This document shows, piece by piece, positions 36,786 to 46,727 of a DNA stretch of 64,000 nt. The notes under the pieces were generated by a model, which saw only the letters and a program-made list of their open reading frames with translations, did not search any database and had not been told where the DNA came from. This stretch comes from Pirellulaceae bacterium (lineage in GTDB: Bacteria > Planctomycetota > Planctomycetia > Pirellulales > Pirellulaceae): assembly GCA_029243025.1 (NCBI GenBank), contig JAQWSU010000026.1, positions 17,113 through 81,112 on the forward strand. The letters are read 5' to 3'. Made by a program: the position numbers and the translations under genes. Each line of letters begins with the position of its first letter. Position 1 is the stretch's first letter.

Positions 36786-38090
36786 TCAACCGCGAGGCAG
36801 TGATTCAAAATCGATTTTGGGCTGTTCGGCGGTCTTGGCATCGCGTGAAAAGAGCTCACCAGGGCGCCCCGATCCGTCAAAAAATCCACAATTCTTGAGG
36901 TAGAACCGCCCCGCATCACTCCCGCCCGTGAAGTCAAGTCGATGCCGACCGGATCCTGTCGCATCGACCGAAAACCTAGCATCTGTGCATTCGAACCACT
37001 TACCGTTTGTGTCAGCCACCCAAACATTGCCGTAAAACGCGCTTCGCCCGATGTGTCCAAACGCCGGTGAGAAACTTTCCAAAAACGAGTGAAAGCGACG
37101 AAGATGGGTATCCGTCTGGGGCCGACGAAAGCTGGCGATGAGTCGCCACTCGCCCACCGCTTTGTTGCCAAACCACGATGTGTAGACCGTATTTCCTTTT
37201 CCATCAGGCGTGACCTCCGTGAGAAATCGGTAAGTCGCGCCTGCCTTCCACGGATAAACAAGATAACTCTGGCCCCCGGAACCCTCGTTACCAAATTCGC
37301 CAATGTGAACATCAGGGCCGCGTTCCAAGCAGCGAATTCGCTGATCTTCTGGAATGTCGCGGGGATTGTCCGTGTTAAATGGACTCCAAACGGAAAACAG
37401 GACTCGTCGTTCAGTGGGACTGTTAACCTGAATCCCGAAGTAACCTTCACCAAATCCGTTCGCCATAAAATACGAACCGATCGGATCTTGCCCAACCGGG
37501 ACCGTAATTTCACTGTAAGCGTATTGCAACGGACGCCCCTTGGGAACCTGGTAACTCAGATGGACCGAGGGGCCACGGCGGCCCCAGTAAAACATGCTTC
37601 CCTCGTTTGTCTTGACGTAGTCCAACTTCAAACCATCGGTCTCCGAAGAAACCAACAGATCTCGCAGATCGCCAAAGTCGCCGCCCGTTCGCTCGTGGCC
37701 CTGCAGTTCGACCTGCACGTAGCCTGGATTCGGAACATTGATTCGACCAATTCCCACGGTTTCCAATTGTGTGCCTGACAACGTACTTTCGAATGAAGCA
37801 TCGGCCACTCGTATTCGCAAGATGGAACGACCGTCTTCGATTTTCGCCCGCAACGCGAGTCGTAAATCACAAGGCCGATCCACATGAAAGAACACCGTAA
37901 ATACAGATTCCGGATTGGCCCAAGACACAGCTCCATCGCGGCGAACCCCATTGCCACCGGGTCGCGGTGCCGTACGAAAACCATTCCCAGCCATCGGTAC
38001 CACCCACTCTGCGGACATCAATGCCGAAGCAGGAAGAATCACCATTACCGTGATCACAGCGAAGACGAGCGATTGAATTAACTTTTTCAT
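36786..38090 (-). CDS. Secreted DUF5077/DUF3472 domain protein
   Basis: The protein has 434 residues from the ATG at 38090, which begins a good signal peptide (MKKLIQSLVFAVITVMVILP). The frame is open 43 codons further upstream but there reads as cysteine-rich non-coding sequence. The N-terminal beta domain (about 25-150) resembles DUF5077, and the middle (about 165-340; 'GSMFYWGRRGPSVHLSY', 'GYFGIQVNSPTERRVLFSVW', 'GGQSYLVYPWKAGATYRFL') is DUF3472. The pair is common in exported proteins of Bacteroidetes and Planctomycetes and is usually found near carbohydrate-related genes. The activity is not known. No strong ribosome binding site is seen. Confidence 0.82.
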   Translation of the reverse strand: MKKLIQSLVFAVITVMVILPASALMSAEWVVPMAGNGFRTAPRPGGNGVRRDGAVSWANPESVFTVFFHVDRPCDLRLALRAKIEDGRSILRIRVADASFESTLSGTQLETVGIGRINVPNPGYVQVELQGHERTGGDFGDLRDLLVSSETDGLKLDYVKTNEGSMFYWGRRGPSVHLSYQVPKGRPLQYAYSEITVPVGQDPIGSYFMANGFGEGYFGIQVNSPTERRVLFSVWSPFNTDNPRDIPEDQRIRCLERGPDVHIGEFGNEGSGGQSYLVYPWKAGATYRFLTEVTPDGKGNTVYTSWFGNKAVGEWRLIASFRRPQTDTHLRRFHSFLESFSPAFGHIGRSAFYGNVWVADTNGKWFECTDARFSVDATGSGRHRLDFTGGSDAGRFYLKNCGFFDGSGRPGELFSRDAKTAEQPKIDFESLPRG

Positions 38091-38297
38091 ATTCGGATGG
38101 GCAGTGTCTTGATGTAGTGAAAGAAAGAAGGAGAACAGGTGCAGGCGTCCTATCCACAGCAGTTCACGCCAGCTGCAAACGCCCCGATTCGACATCCGAG
38201 GATAACGGCACAAAACCATTTGTCCATCCCCTCTTTCTTGTGGATCGACCCGTAGGCGCTGCGTGAGACGTCCAGCTGCTGTCCTTGTCTGACAAAA

Positions 38298-41200
38298 TCA
38301 ATCAGGCGAGGCGTTTGCACCTGCCGCAATGATTTGAATACGCGTAGCCAACCCCATTTCATCCGCGTATTTGACGAGCGAGTCGTATGTGGAAGCTCGA
38401 AGTCTTACCCCTTCTTGCAAGCTACGTTGACGTGCAGTCATTTCGAGTTCTCCGGGCACCAAGATTTCATCGACTCCCTCCATTTTTTTTGCTGACTTCG
38501 CTTGTTTGATCATTTCATCGACTCGACTCCGAAATTGCTCCGCCGGCATAAACAATTCAGGGTCAAAAGCGAGAAAGAATTGACCAAAATCATGAGGTGT
38601 TTTCTTGCCATCCTGCTTACGATGGTCGAGGCCGAAACCAGCTCCGCTTAAAACTCCGGAAAGAATTTCCATCACGAACGCTAAACCGTAGCCCTTGTGC
38701 CCACCAATTGGCACGCCCAGTCCAGCGGCCAGATCCTCCAGTTTCATGGAGGGCTGCCCCAGATGGTCAAGAATCCAATCATTCTCGAGTGATTTACCTT
38801 CTCGCACCTGCAAGGCAATTTTTCCGCGAGGAGCGACACTCATCGCAATATCTAACAGGACGGGGAAATACTTATTGGCGGGAATCCCCACGCCCAGCGG
38901 ATTATTTCCAAGCGTCGGTGTCCGCCCTCCCGTGGGCGCGAGAATTACGGGGCCATTCGTAGTGCAAAGCCCAATCATCCCCTCGCATGCTGCCTTCCAA
39001 ACATAATGGCCTGCCGCTCCAAAATGATTGGAATGCTTGGCAGAGACGATTCCAATCCCAGTCTGCTGCGCCTTGCGTATCGCAAATTCCATCGCAACTT
39101 CGGCCACCCATTGCCCCGGCGCATTATCGCCGTTCAGGAGCGCGCTCATCGGCGTTTCCTTCTCAACACGGATATTTGGCCGGGCGTTAAGAACCCCTGC
39201 TGCAATACGTCGAGCGTAACGTGGAATGCTAACCATGTTGTGGGTAGGCTGCCCACGCAGGTTGGCTTCCAGTTGAATCTCAGTAACCCGACGAGCTCCT
39301 TCTTCATCCAGGCCGGCTTCGCGAAACGCTTCGATTCCAAACTGCCTCAAGCTTTCAGAGGTTACGAGTACCTCCGATTCATTTAGGCCATTATTTTTGG
39401 CTGTCACTGAATGATTGGCCGCCAAAGATGGTTCGAGAACACGAGTGAGTTCGCCGATCGACTGATTGGCAAAAAGAAGTTTTAACGTCAGGGGTAAGCC
39501 CAATCGATTGGCGCGAGCAACGATTTGCACACTGCGAATCGAATCACCTCCTAAATCGAAGAAATTGTCATCGTCCCGGATATTTTCAACTTGCAGCACA
39601 TCCCGCCAGACTCTCAGTAAAGCTACTTTTATCGATCCAACGGAGGTGATCCTATCGGGTTGGGCTAACGACATCGGGGGACGCGCATCTCCCTCAACCG
39701 GCCTGGCGATCTCCCTGCGATCAAGCTTCCCATTTCCCAATCTAGCCAACTTGGGCACAATTTTGATTTCGTCTGGCACCATATAGGCCGGCAATTGACT
39801 GCGAAGAAACCTCACGAGAGTCGCCGACAAATTTTCAGGCGTTGCCACCTCAACCGGCACCACTGCAGCGATGAGACGATTCCCTACCTGAGCGTCCCTC
39901 ACGCAGACAGCCGCACTCTCCTTGACGCACTCATGGGACTGTAGCACCCTCTCAATTTCGCCAGGTTCCACCCGAAATCCTCGCACTTTAATCTGTTGGT
40001 CCATTCGCCCAACAATCTCTATCGTGCCATCACTCCGATATCGAGCCAAATCTCCCGTTCGATAGAGCCGTCCTGGCTCACCAAGGGATGCGGGAGAATG
40101 AACAAACGTTTCTGCGGTGAGAGCGGTTCGGTTCAGATACCCCCGTCCGACACCGTGACCGCCGACATACACTTCGCCGACCATTCCCACAGAGGTTGGG
40201 TGACCAGCTTGATCACAAATATAAATCTGAGTGTTAGCAATGGGCTTTCCCAGCGGTACGACCGGGCTGCTTCCTACAGGCAGATCGGAAACATGATACG
40301 GATAAGTCGTGACAATCCCTGTAGTTTCCGTTTGACCATACATATTAATCAACGATGAAAGACCACCGGTGATTTCATGCCACTCAACAGCTAATTGAAC
40401 CGGCAGAGGCTCGCTGGCAGAAAGAAGAAGTCGCACCTCATTATCCAACAAGCCGGTACGCGTTGTTTCCGGTAGGCTCTTCAGCCAATCCACGCAACTT
40501 TGCCAGTAGGTTGGAACCCAGTCGACAATCGATACGCGTTCACGTTTGATCAGCTCAAACAGAAGCTCTTGATTCCCTACCTGCTCTTCCGTAGCAAGCA
40601 CGATCGCACTTCCGCATCCTAACGGCATCACCAACTGCCGGACCGACGAGGAGAAAGCAAACGAGGCCGTATGCAAATACCGGTCACTTGGCTGAATCCC
40701 TACCGCTGCACCAATCGCTTGAGCATAATGATCCAGATTGCAACGGGAGATGCGAACGCCCTTTGGCTTCCCTGCCGTTCCAGAGGTGTAGATCAAGTAG
40801 GCCCAGGACTGGTCCGATTCGACTGTTTCTAAATTGGATGTAGTCTGCCGATCGAGTTCGGCAGCCACACAATCCAGCTTCACTGCTGAGCGACCTTCGC
40901 CAATCGACAGTTCCTCAAGACCCGCCAGAGACAATCCGTCATCCAATACCAAAAAGCTAGGCTTGGCGTCGTCCAACATGAACTGGATCCGGTCGCGGGG
41001 ATACATGGCATCAATCGGCATGTAGGCGGCGCCTGTCTTGAGAACCCCAAGAATGGCCGCAATCATTTCGATGGACCGTGACAGATAAAGTCCCACGAGT
41101 CCCTCAGGACCAACACCTCTTTTTTGCAGATAACGTGCCCACTGATTGGCTCGTGAGTTCAGCTCCTCATACGTAACGGTCCCTGCTCCGCAGACCACCG

Positions 41201-42386
41201 CCAGCCTACCCGGATCCCTTCCGGCAACAGATTGAAATTCCTGAAGAAACGATCGACCAAGCAACGCTTGGTCTTCCGTCGCATTCCAATCACATAACAA
41301 GCGTCGCCGTTCCTCGTCCCCAACAACAGATAATTCTCCGGTAGTTTGTTTGGAATTCGCCGCGAGCTGAGCCAATAGGGTCGAAAAACAATCCGCAAAC
41401 CTTTCGATCGTGCTGCGATCAAACAAGTCGGAATTATATTGCCAACGCAAGGCAATTCCCCGTTTACTTTCCGACAGATAGAGCGTTAAATCAAACTTCG
41501 CCGATTCGGTATCTACGGGATATATCGTAGCAACAAGGTCTTCGGCAAGCTTAAATCCTTGCTCTTGATCGCGAAAGGATTGAAAAGCAAACATCACCTG
41601 TACGAGAGGCGATCGCCGATTATCACGATCGATGGATAACTCATTTAATATTTGTTCAAACGGAAACTGTTGGTTTGCATAAGCGTTTACCGTTAACTCA
41701 CGAACTTGTTCAAGCAACGTCATAAAAGAGGGATTCCCCTCCAGTCGCGTGCGTAAGGGAAGCGTGTTAGCAAAGCAACCGACCAAATCTTCCGTTTCCT
41801 TTCGTGACCGATTCGCCACCGGAATACCAATCACAAGATCCGTTTGGCCGGTCAGCCGAGAAAGCAGAATATTGAAGGCGCAAAAGAAGGCCATGAACGG
41901 GGTGGCGTTCACTTCCCGACCAATCCCGGTCAATGCAGCCACCGTATCATTCGAAATCGTTGAACCAACACTCGCACCCCGAAAAGATCCTTCCGCCGAA
42001 TGAGCGTAATCTGTCGGTAGATCAATGGCGGGCGGACAATCTTCCAGATGGTGAGCCCAGAATTGGCGTTGGGTCGCCATCTCTTTCTCTTGTCCAACGC
42101 CACGTAGCCAACGTGCGTAGTCGGCAAATTGAATAGGCAAGTCAGCGAGCGGCGACGGCTTTCCCGCGACAAACGCCCCATACAATTCCCTCAATTCTCG
42201 ATACAGGATTCCCTTCGACCAACCGTCCGAAACAATATGGTGCATCATCAAACGCAACAGGTACGAATCCCGATCCTTACGAATCAACGTGGCGTGAAAC
42301 ACAGGACCATTTTCGAGATCAAAGCGCCGTTGGGCCTCTAATTGGACGATCCGACTCAGCTCAGCCGCCCTTAAGTTTCTTCCCAT
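38298..42386 (-). CDS. NRPS C-A-T module fused to Ldh2-family oxidoreductase
   Basis: A 1362-codon open frame encodes a condensation domain (1-360, HHIVSDG at 49-55 intact). An adenylation domain follows (about 380-895; 'AYLIYTSGTAGKPKGVR', 'NMYGQTETTG', 'YRTGDLARY', 'GNGKLDRRE'), then a carrier domain with an intact phosphopantetheine serine (LGGDSI, Ser949). The last 340 residues are a malate/L-lactate dehydrogenase 2 family enzyme (PF02615; 'EANLRGQPTHNMVSIPRYA', 'SNHFGAAGHYVWKA', 'GGHKGYGLAFVMEIL'). The first residues already lie inside the condensation fold: the missing start of that domain lies in the same frame just upstream, behind a TAA at 42387-42389. Usual Asp235 of amino-acid-activating A domains is Ser here (residue 579). 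It may be a recently broken gene or need reinitiation; the domains themselves look intact. Confidence 0.85.
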   Translation of the reverse strand: MGRNLRAAELSRIVQLEAQRRFDLENGPVFHATLIRKDRDSYLLRLMMHHIVSDGWSKGILYRELRELYGAFVAGKPSPLADLPIQFADYARWLRGVGQEKEMATQRQFWAHHLEDCPPAIDLPTDYAHSAEGSFRGASVGSTISNDTVAALTGIGREVNATPFMAFFCAFNILLSRLTGQTDLVIGIPVANRSRKETEDLVGCFANTLPLRTRLEGNPSFMTLLEQVRELTVNAYANQQFPFEQILNELSIDRDNRRSPLVQVMFAFQSFRDQEQGFKLAEDLVATIYPVDTESAKFDLTLYLSESKRGIALRWQYNSDLFDRSTIERFADCFSTLLAQLAANSKQTTGELSVVGDEERRRLLCDWNATEDQALLGRSFLQEFQSVAGRDPGRLAVVCGAGTVTYEELNSRANQWARYLQKRGVGPEGLVGLYLSRSIEMIAAILGVLKTGAAYMPIDAMYPRDRIQFMLDDAKPSFLVLDDGLSLAGLEELSIGEGRSAVKLDCVAAELDRQTTSNLETVESDQSWAYLIYTSGTAGKPKGVRISRCNLDHYAQAIGAAVGIQPSDRYLHTASFAFSSSVRQLVMPLGCGSAIVLATEEQVGNQELLFELIKRERVSIVDWVPTYWQSCVDWLKSLPETTRTGLLDNEVRLLLSASEPLPVQLAVEWHEITGGLSSLINMYGQTETTGIVTTYPYHVSDLPVGSSPVVPLGKPIANTQIYICDQAGHPTSVGMVGEVYVGGHGVGRGYLNRTALTAETFVHSPASLGEPGRLYRTGDLARYRSDGTIEIVGRMDQQIKVRGFRVEPGEIERVLQSHECVKESAAVCVRDAQVGNRLIAAVVPVEVATPENLSATLVRFLRSQLPAYMVPDEIKIVPKLARLGNGKLDRREIARPVEGDARPPMSLAQPDRITSVGSIKVALLRVWRDVLQVENIRDDDNFFDLGGDSIRSVQIVARANRLGLPLTLKLLFANQSIGELTRVLEPSLAANHSVTAKNNGLNESEVLVTSESLRQFGIEAFREAGLDEEGARRVTEIQLEANLRGQPTHNMVSIPRYARRIAAGVLNARPNIRVEKETPMSALLNGDNAPGQWVAEVAMEFAIRKAQQTGIGIVSAKHSNHFGAAGHYVWKAACEGMIGLCTTNGPVILAPTGGRTPTLGNNPLGVGIPANKYFPVLLDIAMSVAPRGKIALQVREGKSLENDWILDHLGQPSMKLEDLAAGLGVPIGGHKGYGLAFVMEILSGVLSGAGFGLDHRKQDGKKTPHDFGQFFLAFDPELFMPAEQFRSRVDEMIKQAKSAKKMEGVDEILVPGELEMTARQRSLQEGVRLRASTYDSLVKYADEMGLATRIQIIAAGANASPD

Positions 42387-43234
42387 TTACGACAGATCAA
42401 TCATTTCCAGCGACTCTGCCGCAGGATTCGTGGCAATCTGAAAGACGTCATCTCCAACGATGGAAAAGGTATTGCGCAATACGGCATGCCTTCGCCGAAT
42501 TTCATCGATCGCTTTACTGAGCGCCGGCATATCAAGCTTGCCCGACAACTCTAAGGACGCGGACATGTTATAGGCAGCCAAATCACGTTCCATTTCCTCC
42601 AAGAACCAGATCCGCTGTTGGCCAAAGAGGACGGAAATCTCTCCAAGGGTACGGCTCCAACCGATATGACCTCACTGCCCTTCGCATCCATTCTGTCGCT
42701 GCACAATTTTTTGACTTCGTTGGCCAGATCGGCAATCTTCGGACAATCGCATACAACCTGCAAAGGCGAACGTACTTGATGCGACTTGAAGATCCGCAGG
42801 ATCACCTTTACTGCCAGAAGAGGATCCCCCGCCAGCTGGAATAAATCGTCATGAACTCCAACCTGCTTCAGATTCAAAAGGTCGGACCAGATTCTAACCA
42901 GACTTTCTTCAACGGGATTCCGTGGTTTCATCGACTCGTCCGTTGGTTCCCATTTGAGAGATGTCGGCTAAGGAAACTTGCTGGAATTCATCTTGCCGTT
43001 TGCGGTCAATTAAAATTCAGCCGCTGAAACAAACTCATTTCGCATCTGCGATTCAGGAAGAACCTGTACTAGATCTTCCTTCGAATGTGCAGAGCAATTT
43101 TTGGGCACGTACCAAGCAATCAGTTGTGCTGAATCCAATTGTAATTGCTGAGGCTCCACATAACGGTCACTTGTCTGGTTGTGGTTCGATAGTACTTGGG
43201 CGTTCCCGTCGGGATCGATGCAAACGCCATTCAT
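42387..43234 (-). pseudogene. Decayed upstream NRPS module (A end, T, start of C)
   Basis: Reading leftward from 43234, the frame gives the end of an adenylation domain ('SAQLIAWYVPK', 'MRNEFVSAAEF', then LTANGK) broken by TAA at 43010-43012 and TAG at 42968-42970. A carrier domain follows ('PVEESLVRIWSDLLNLKQVG', 'DDLFQLAGDPLLAV') in which the phosphopantetheine Ser codon is CCT (Pro, 42821-42823). Near 42640 a one-base shift moves into the frame of 'VLFGQQRIWFLEEMERDLAA' and 'AIDEIRRRHAVLRNTF', the start of the condensation domain completed by 38298-42386 after the TAA at 42387-42389. The lesions are of several kinds, so this is decay and not a single sequencing error. Confidence 0.85.
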
Positions 43235-44020
43235 ATTCAGCTAATAGTCGATAGGCCGATGCATCTCGAATAGCCCGCCTTGCCGGCCTGCAAAAACAAA
43301 CAGGCTGCCTCTTCAGTTTTCCTTTTGGATCGTTGCGGGCAAGCAGAAGTAAGCATCGCGGGCACTGGCAATGAAACAGTCATGCACTTGCTAGTGTCTT
43401 CGAAAACAACACTGGATCGCGATGGAGACGATGATGCAAATTTCGTCTTTACGAGTTAAATCTGCATCAACAGTGATCGCTTTGATCTGGTATTCGGAAC
43501 AGATATCCCGCACTCCCTCAATCAAAATCACTTCGTCTGCGCCATTGATTCCGGACGATAATCCTCCAGCGATTGCCACACGGCATGGCAACTTGGTGTA
43601 AATAATTTACAAATTAGGTGGATCTTATGAAAGAACGTCGTTGCTCAAAGACAAGCAGCAGAGCGTGAACTGGAACTTCCACCCTTTTCCTGAAACGACC
43701 AATATGTGCAGAAACTCAATTTCGCGTAAGGGGCAAAACAACACATGCAAATAAGAAACTGCTTCCTGCCGATCAGGTCGTAGTGGACGGAATAGCAAGA
43801 TGCAGTTTGGCCTGAAAGTCGAGAATACTGATGCGACGAAAAGACTAGTTTTGCGACATCGCGAATGTAACCTTCGATCGCTTGCTGCTCGGTACATCCT
43901 CAAAACATTTGGACAAGACTCAAATTTGCCCGGTGAGAGACTCTAAGTCAGGCGTGCAACATTGCGAGCAAAGACAATGGCAAGATTGGGAAGATCCAAG
44001 CAGGCAAGTATCAATCAGAA
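43235..44020. other. Degenerate stretch, possible asparagine-synthase-like trace
   Basis: About 790 bases between the NRPS relic and the LEPR-XLL redoxin gene. A leftward 66-codon frame (43391-43591) reads 'VAIAGGLSSGINGADEV' and 'IKAITVDADLTRKDE', which vaguely recalls the SGGLDSS...A(F/V)T region of asparagine synthase C domains. The match is short and uncertain. Other frames show nothing. Confidence 0.3.
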
Positions 44021-45763
44021 TCAGAGCAACAAAATCGGTCGCTCGTCGTGATCATCCTCGATTTCATTCGGTGTACTCGCCAAGGCCGCGGCAACGCTTT
44101 GAAGAGCTTGAGGCTCTAAATCCATGGCTGGCAGTGCGATCGAGTCGACGGTCGAATTGTCCGAACCGCTCGCATTCAAAGCGGAGGGTACAGCATTTAA
44201 ATGATTGAGTACCAGCAAAGCATCCAGTGGTTCAATAGAACCATTCGCGTTGCAATCAACAAAACCTGGAGGCGTCATTGGCCAGACCATCGTGGCAGGA
44301 AGCCATCCTGTGAGCCCCGCGTTCAACCGTGCCAGAATAGAATTTGCATCGGCTTCCGTGACGCTCCCATCACTATCGACGTCGAGGGAATTAACTGGAT
44401 TGCTCCAGACAGCCGCAGCCTCCGCGACAGTGACTTCAATGTTCGCTGTACCCACACTCCCCTGGTCATCCACAACCGAATACTCGAATGAATCAGGCCC
44501 ACGATAGGAACTTGCCGGCGTGTATCGCAGGATCTGCTGTGCGTCGACAGCACCGTTAATCGCTGTTCCAGGTGTGGACGATCGATGGTTGTCGTACGCG
44601 TGCGCTTCTTCGCCACGGGTTCCGGGAATGCGTTGGATCGCACCAAGATCAAGCGAGCTATCAGGTTCGCCCTCCCATTTGCCGACCAACTCAGCTAACG
44701 CAATGCGACTGTGATCGACGGGCGTACCCCAAGCAACAAAATCATCGATTTTGTTGGCATCACCGAACCCCGTCTGACCGTCTCGATAGAGGATCAGCTC
44801 CCCTGACTCGTCAGAAACCGTAAATCCATCGGGCCACTCGAGTTGTAGATAACCGCGGACTGCAATGGCTTCCCCAGCTCCCCACTCTGACACTCTGACA
44901 TCATCCGCACCCGAAACCAAAACTTGTTCGACTTGACTTAATTCCACTCGTTCGTAGTCTGCATTGAACAGCTCAATGTATTCGTCTGGAACGACCTCAG
45001 AGATCACAAGCTGAGGTATGAAAGTTTCCATTGGATCAAGATCGACGGGATATTCAGCCACCGTAATTTCGACAAACCCATGAGCTGGCTGCGTCACATC
45101 AGTGATCGTGAGTCGATTATTTCCCGCATCGTTGGCAAGCACGTCAATGTCAACGTTTCCATCGACCGGAGCAAAGACAGCATCATCAATCGGATCGATC
45201 GTCGCTTCCGCTACATCGATTAGCATCTGTCTCAATGCGTTGTAATCATCCGTGTCTTCTAAGCTGTTCGTCGTGAGATTAAACACATCAACGGCAACGT
45301 TGTTGGCATCGACAACCACGACGTCACGATAGGTACCGGGCCAAGTCGTCAGCCACGTATCAGATTTATTGTCACCGTCCAAATCGACGTCTTGCAGCCA
45401 GGGGATGTCTCGACCTTCGGTTGTATCCGCATTGCCGATCTCATGTCCCACCGGATTCATCCCCAATATCTGGATATCCAGGTCGGGTCGATTTTGTTCC
45501 AGATCATTTTGCAGATCATCCAAGTACCCATACTGGGCACGACATCGAGATCACGTCGCATAGCCGAAATACCAAGCGCTGACATCACCCGAATAGTCCC
45601 TTGGCGAAACGGCTTGGTCGTAAGTAGAAGACGTTGGGTTCACGTCGATCAGCGCAAAATCAGCAACTTGTGCAGGCGCCTCGACCGCTCCCAACAGATC
45701 GGCTGTCAGCAAATGACGGCCTTCCAAAGACTGGAAAACCCGTGGTCGAAAACTTCGTCTCAT
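44021..45763 (-). CDS. LEPR-XLL redoxin-like protein with in-frame TGA; lamin-tail, cadherin-like and dockerin regions
   Basis: One frame runs from the ATG at 45763 to 44021 (580 codons) but is interrupted by TGA at 45551-45553. Before it come a LEPR-XLL signal ('FQSLEGRHLLTAD') and a redoxin start ('FALIDVNPTSSTYDQAVSPR', 'DVSAWYFGYAT'). After it the same frame continues 'SRCRAQYGYLDDLQNDL' and 'DLDIQILGMNPVGHE', a thioredoxin-like fold. The TGA sits where the first Cys of CxxC would be (x-S-R-C). Later regions resemble a lamin-tail domain ('QLVISEVVPDEYIELFNADY'), a cadherin-like/Big domain ('YRGPDSFEYSVVDDQGSVGT') and dockerin-like loops (LDVDSDGSVTEADAN, VDCNANGSIEPLDALL). Either selenocysteine is inserted or this is a recent nonsense mutation; see the finding. 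The rest of the frame is undamaged. Confidence 0.75.
45524..45540 (-). promoter_or_regulatory. Possible bacterial SECIS-like hairpin after the in-frame TGA
   Basis: On the coding strand GTGCCC-AGTAT-GGGTAC forms six pairs (one G-U) and begins 10 nt after the TGA at 45551-45553. The loop therefore starts 16 nt after the TGA and has G at its second position. This fits the loose description of bacterial SECIS elements, but short stems like this also arise by chance. Confidence 0.35.
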
Positions 45764-46727
45764 TCGAATAGTTCCAACATTCCCGGATGCTGCGTTTCCA
45801 TAACCGAACTGTGAAACGCCATGATTTCACTATAATCAGCCGTCAAAATTCTCAACCGATGCTCTAAAAAAACAGTAAACAATTGTTGACCTTCACAACT
45901 CCGCCGTCGCAGGAAATGCGATTGATCGGATTGCAGCAATCATAGCAACACCACGTTTTCAATCCACACAACGGGGCGACAACGGTGGAACCCCTCCATT
46001 CCACACAGCCGACCGATGAACGACGACGCAGATTCTCCTAGGCAACGTCCCCCCCCCGCGAAATTGCGCGACGATCAAGTCTCGCATCGTATACCGGATG
46101 GTCGGGAACGAATTCGGCAACCGCCCAAGCCGATCCGTGCCCCGTGATTCAGCCGTTTTTTCGCCCCTCATCAGTCAAATCAATCTCTGTTGATTCTGAT
46201 TTTTCAAACTGGACACTTTGTCTTGAAAACCTGTCGATTCTCCATGTCACGAGCAATCTCGTCCTGAACACCCGCTCTCAGTCCGAGCATCCGACCGACG
46301 TTCCACGAGACGAATTCAGTAGTTCCGCCACATCAAATAATTGACACTAGATTTTTTCGATTGTGCAAAGATTCAAATTTTTGTCACGCGCATGCTCCGG
46401 GCATCTTACAAAAACCGGCGATTCGAGCAGGAAGTCTATTCGCCTCGTTTACGGCAGAGAACATTCTCCGTTGTCCACGGCCAAATTCCCGGATCAACGA
46501 GTCGGCAAACAGTTATCAACAAGACGCGAAAACCCTACAACCGTCATCCAAGCACCGGCAGATGCGATTCGACCAGAACAACGTTGAATTGCCTTTCATA
46601 GTCTTCCGCGTACACCAGCGCCGCTGACGCAATGCTCCAATCCATAGAATTGGGAAGTGAAGCAATCGACACATCAAAGGCTGGGCACCTTTGAAGCAAA
46701 AACTCTGCCTACAGAAACAGCAGAGCA
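45764..46727. other. Gene-poor stretch, nothing recognised
   Basis: About 960 bases between the LEPR-XLL redoxin start and the ECF sigma stop. Several overlapping rightward frames of 75-88 codons near 46341-46627 exclude each other and show no motif. It should include the promoter of the redoxin-like gene. Confidence 0.4.

Noticed and set aside
36722..37513. 263-codon leftward frame
   Set aside because: It overlaps the DUF3472 gene in another frame on the same strand and shows no motif or signal peptide.
42387..42602. Short 71-codon frame as an independent small gene
   Set aside because: It is the start of the condensation domain (AAYNMSASLELSG, RRRHAVLRNTF) in the same frame as 38298-42386, separated by one TAA, so it is part of the NRPS relic.
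45551..45763. 70-codon LEPR-XLL peptide as its own gene
   Set aside because: The frame continues past the TGA with matching redoxin sequence, so it is the N terminus of the 44021-45763 gene.
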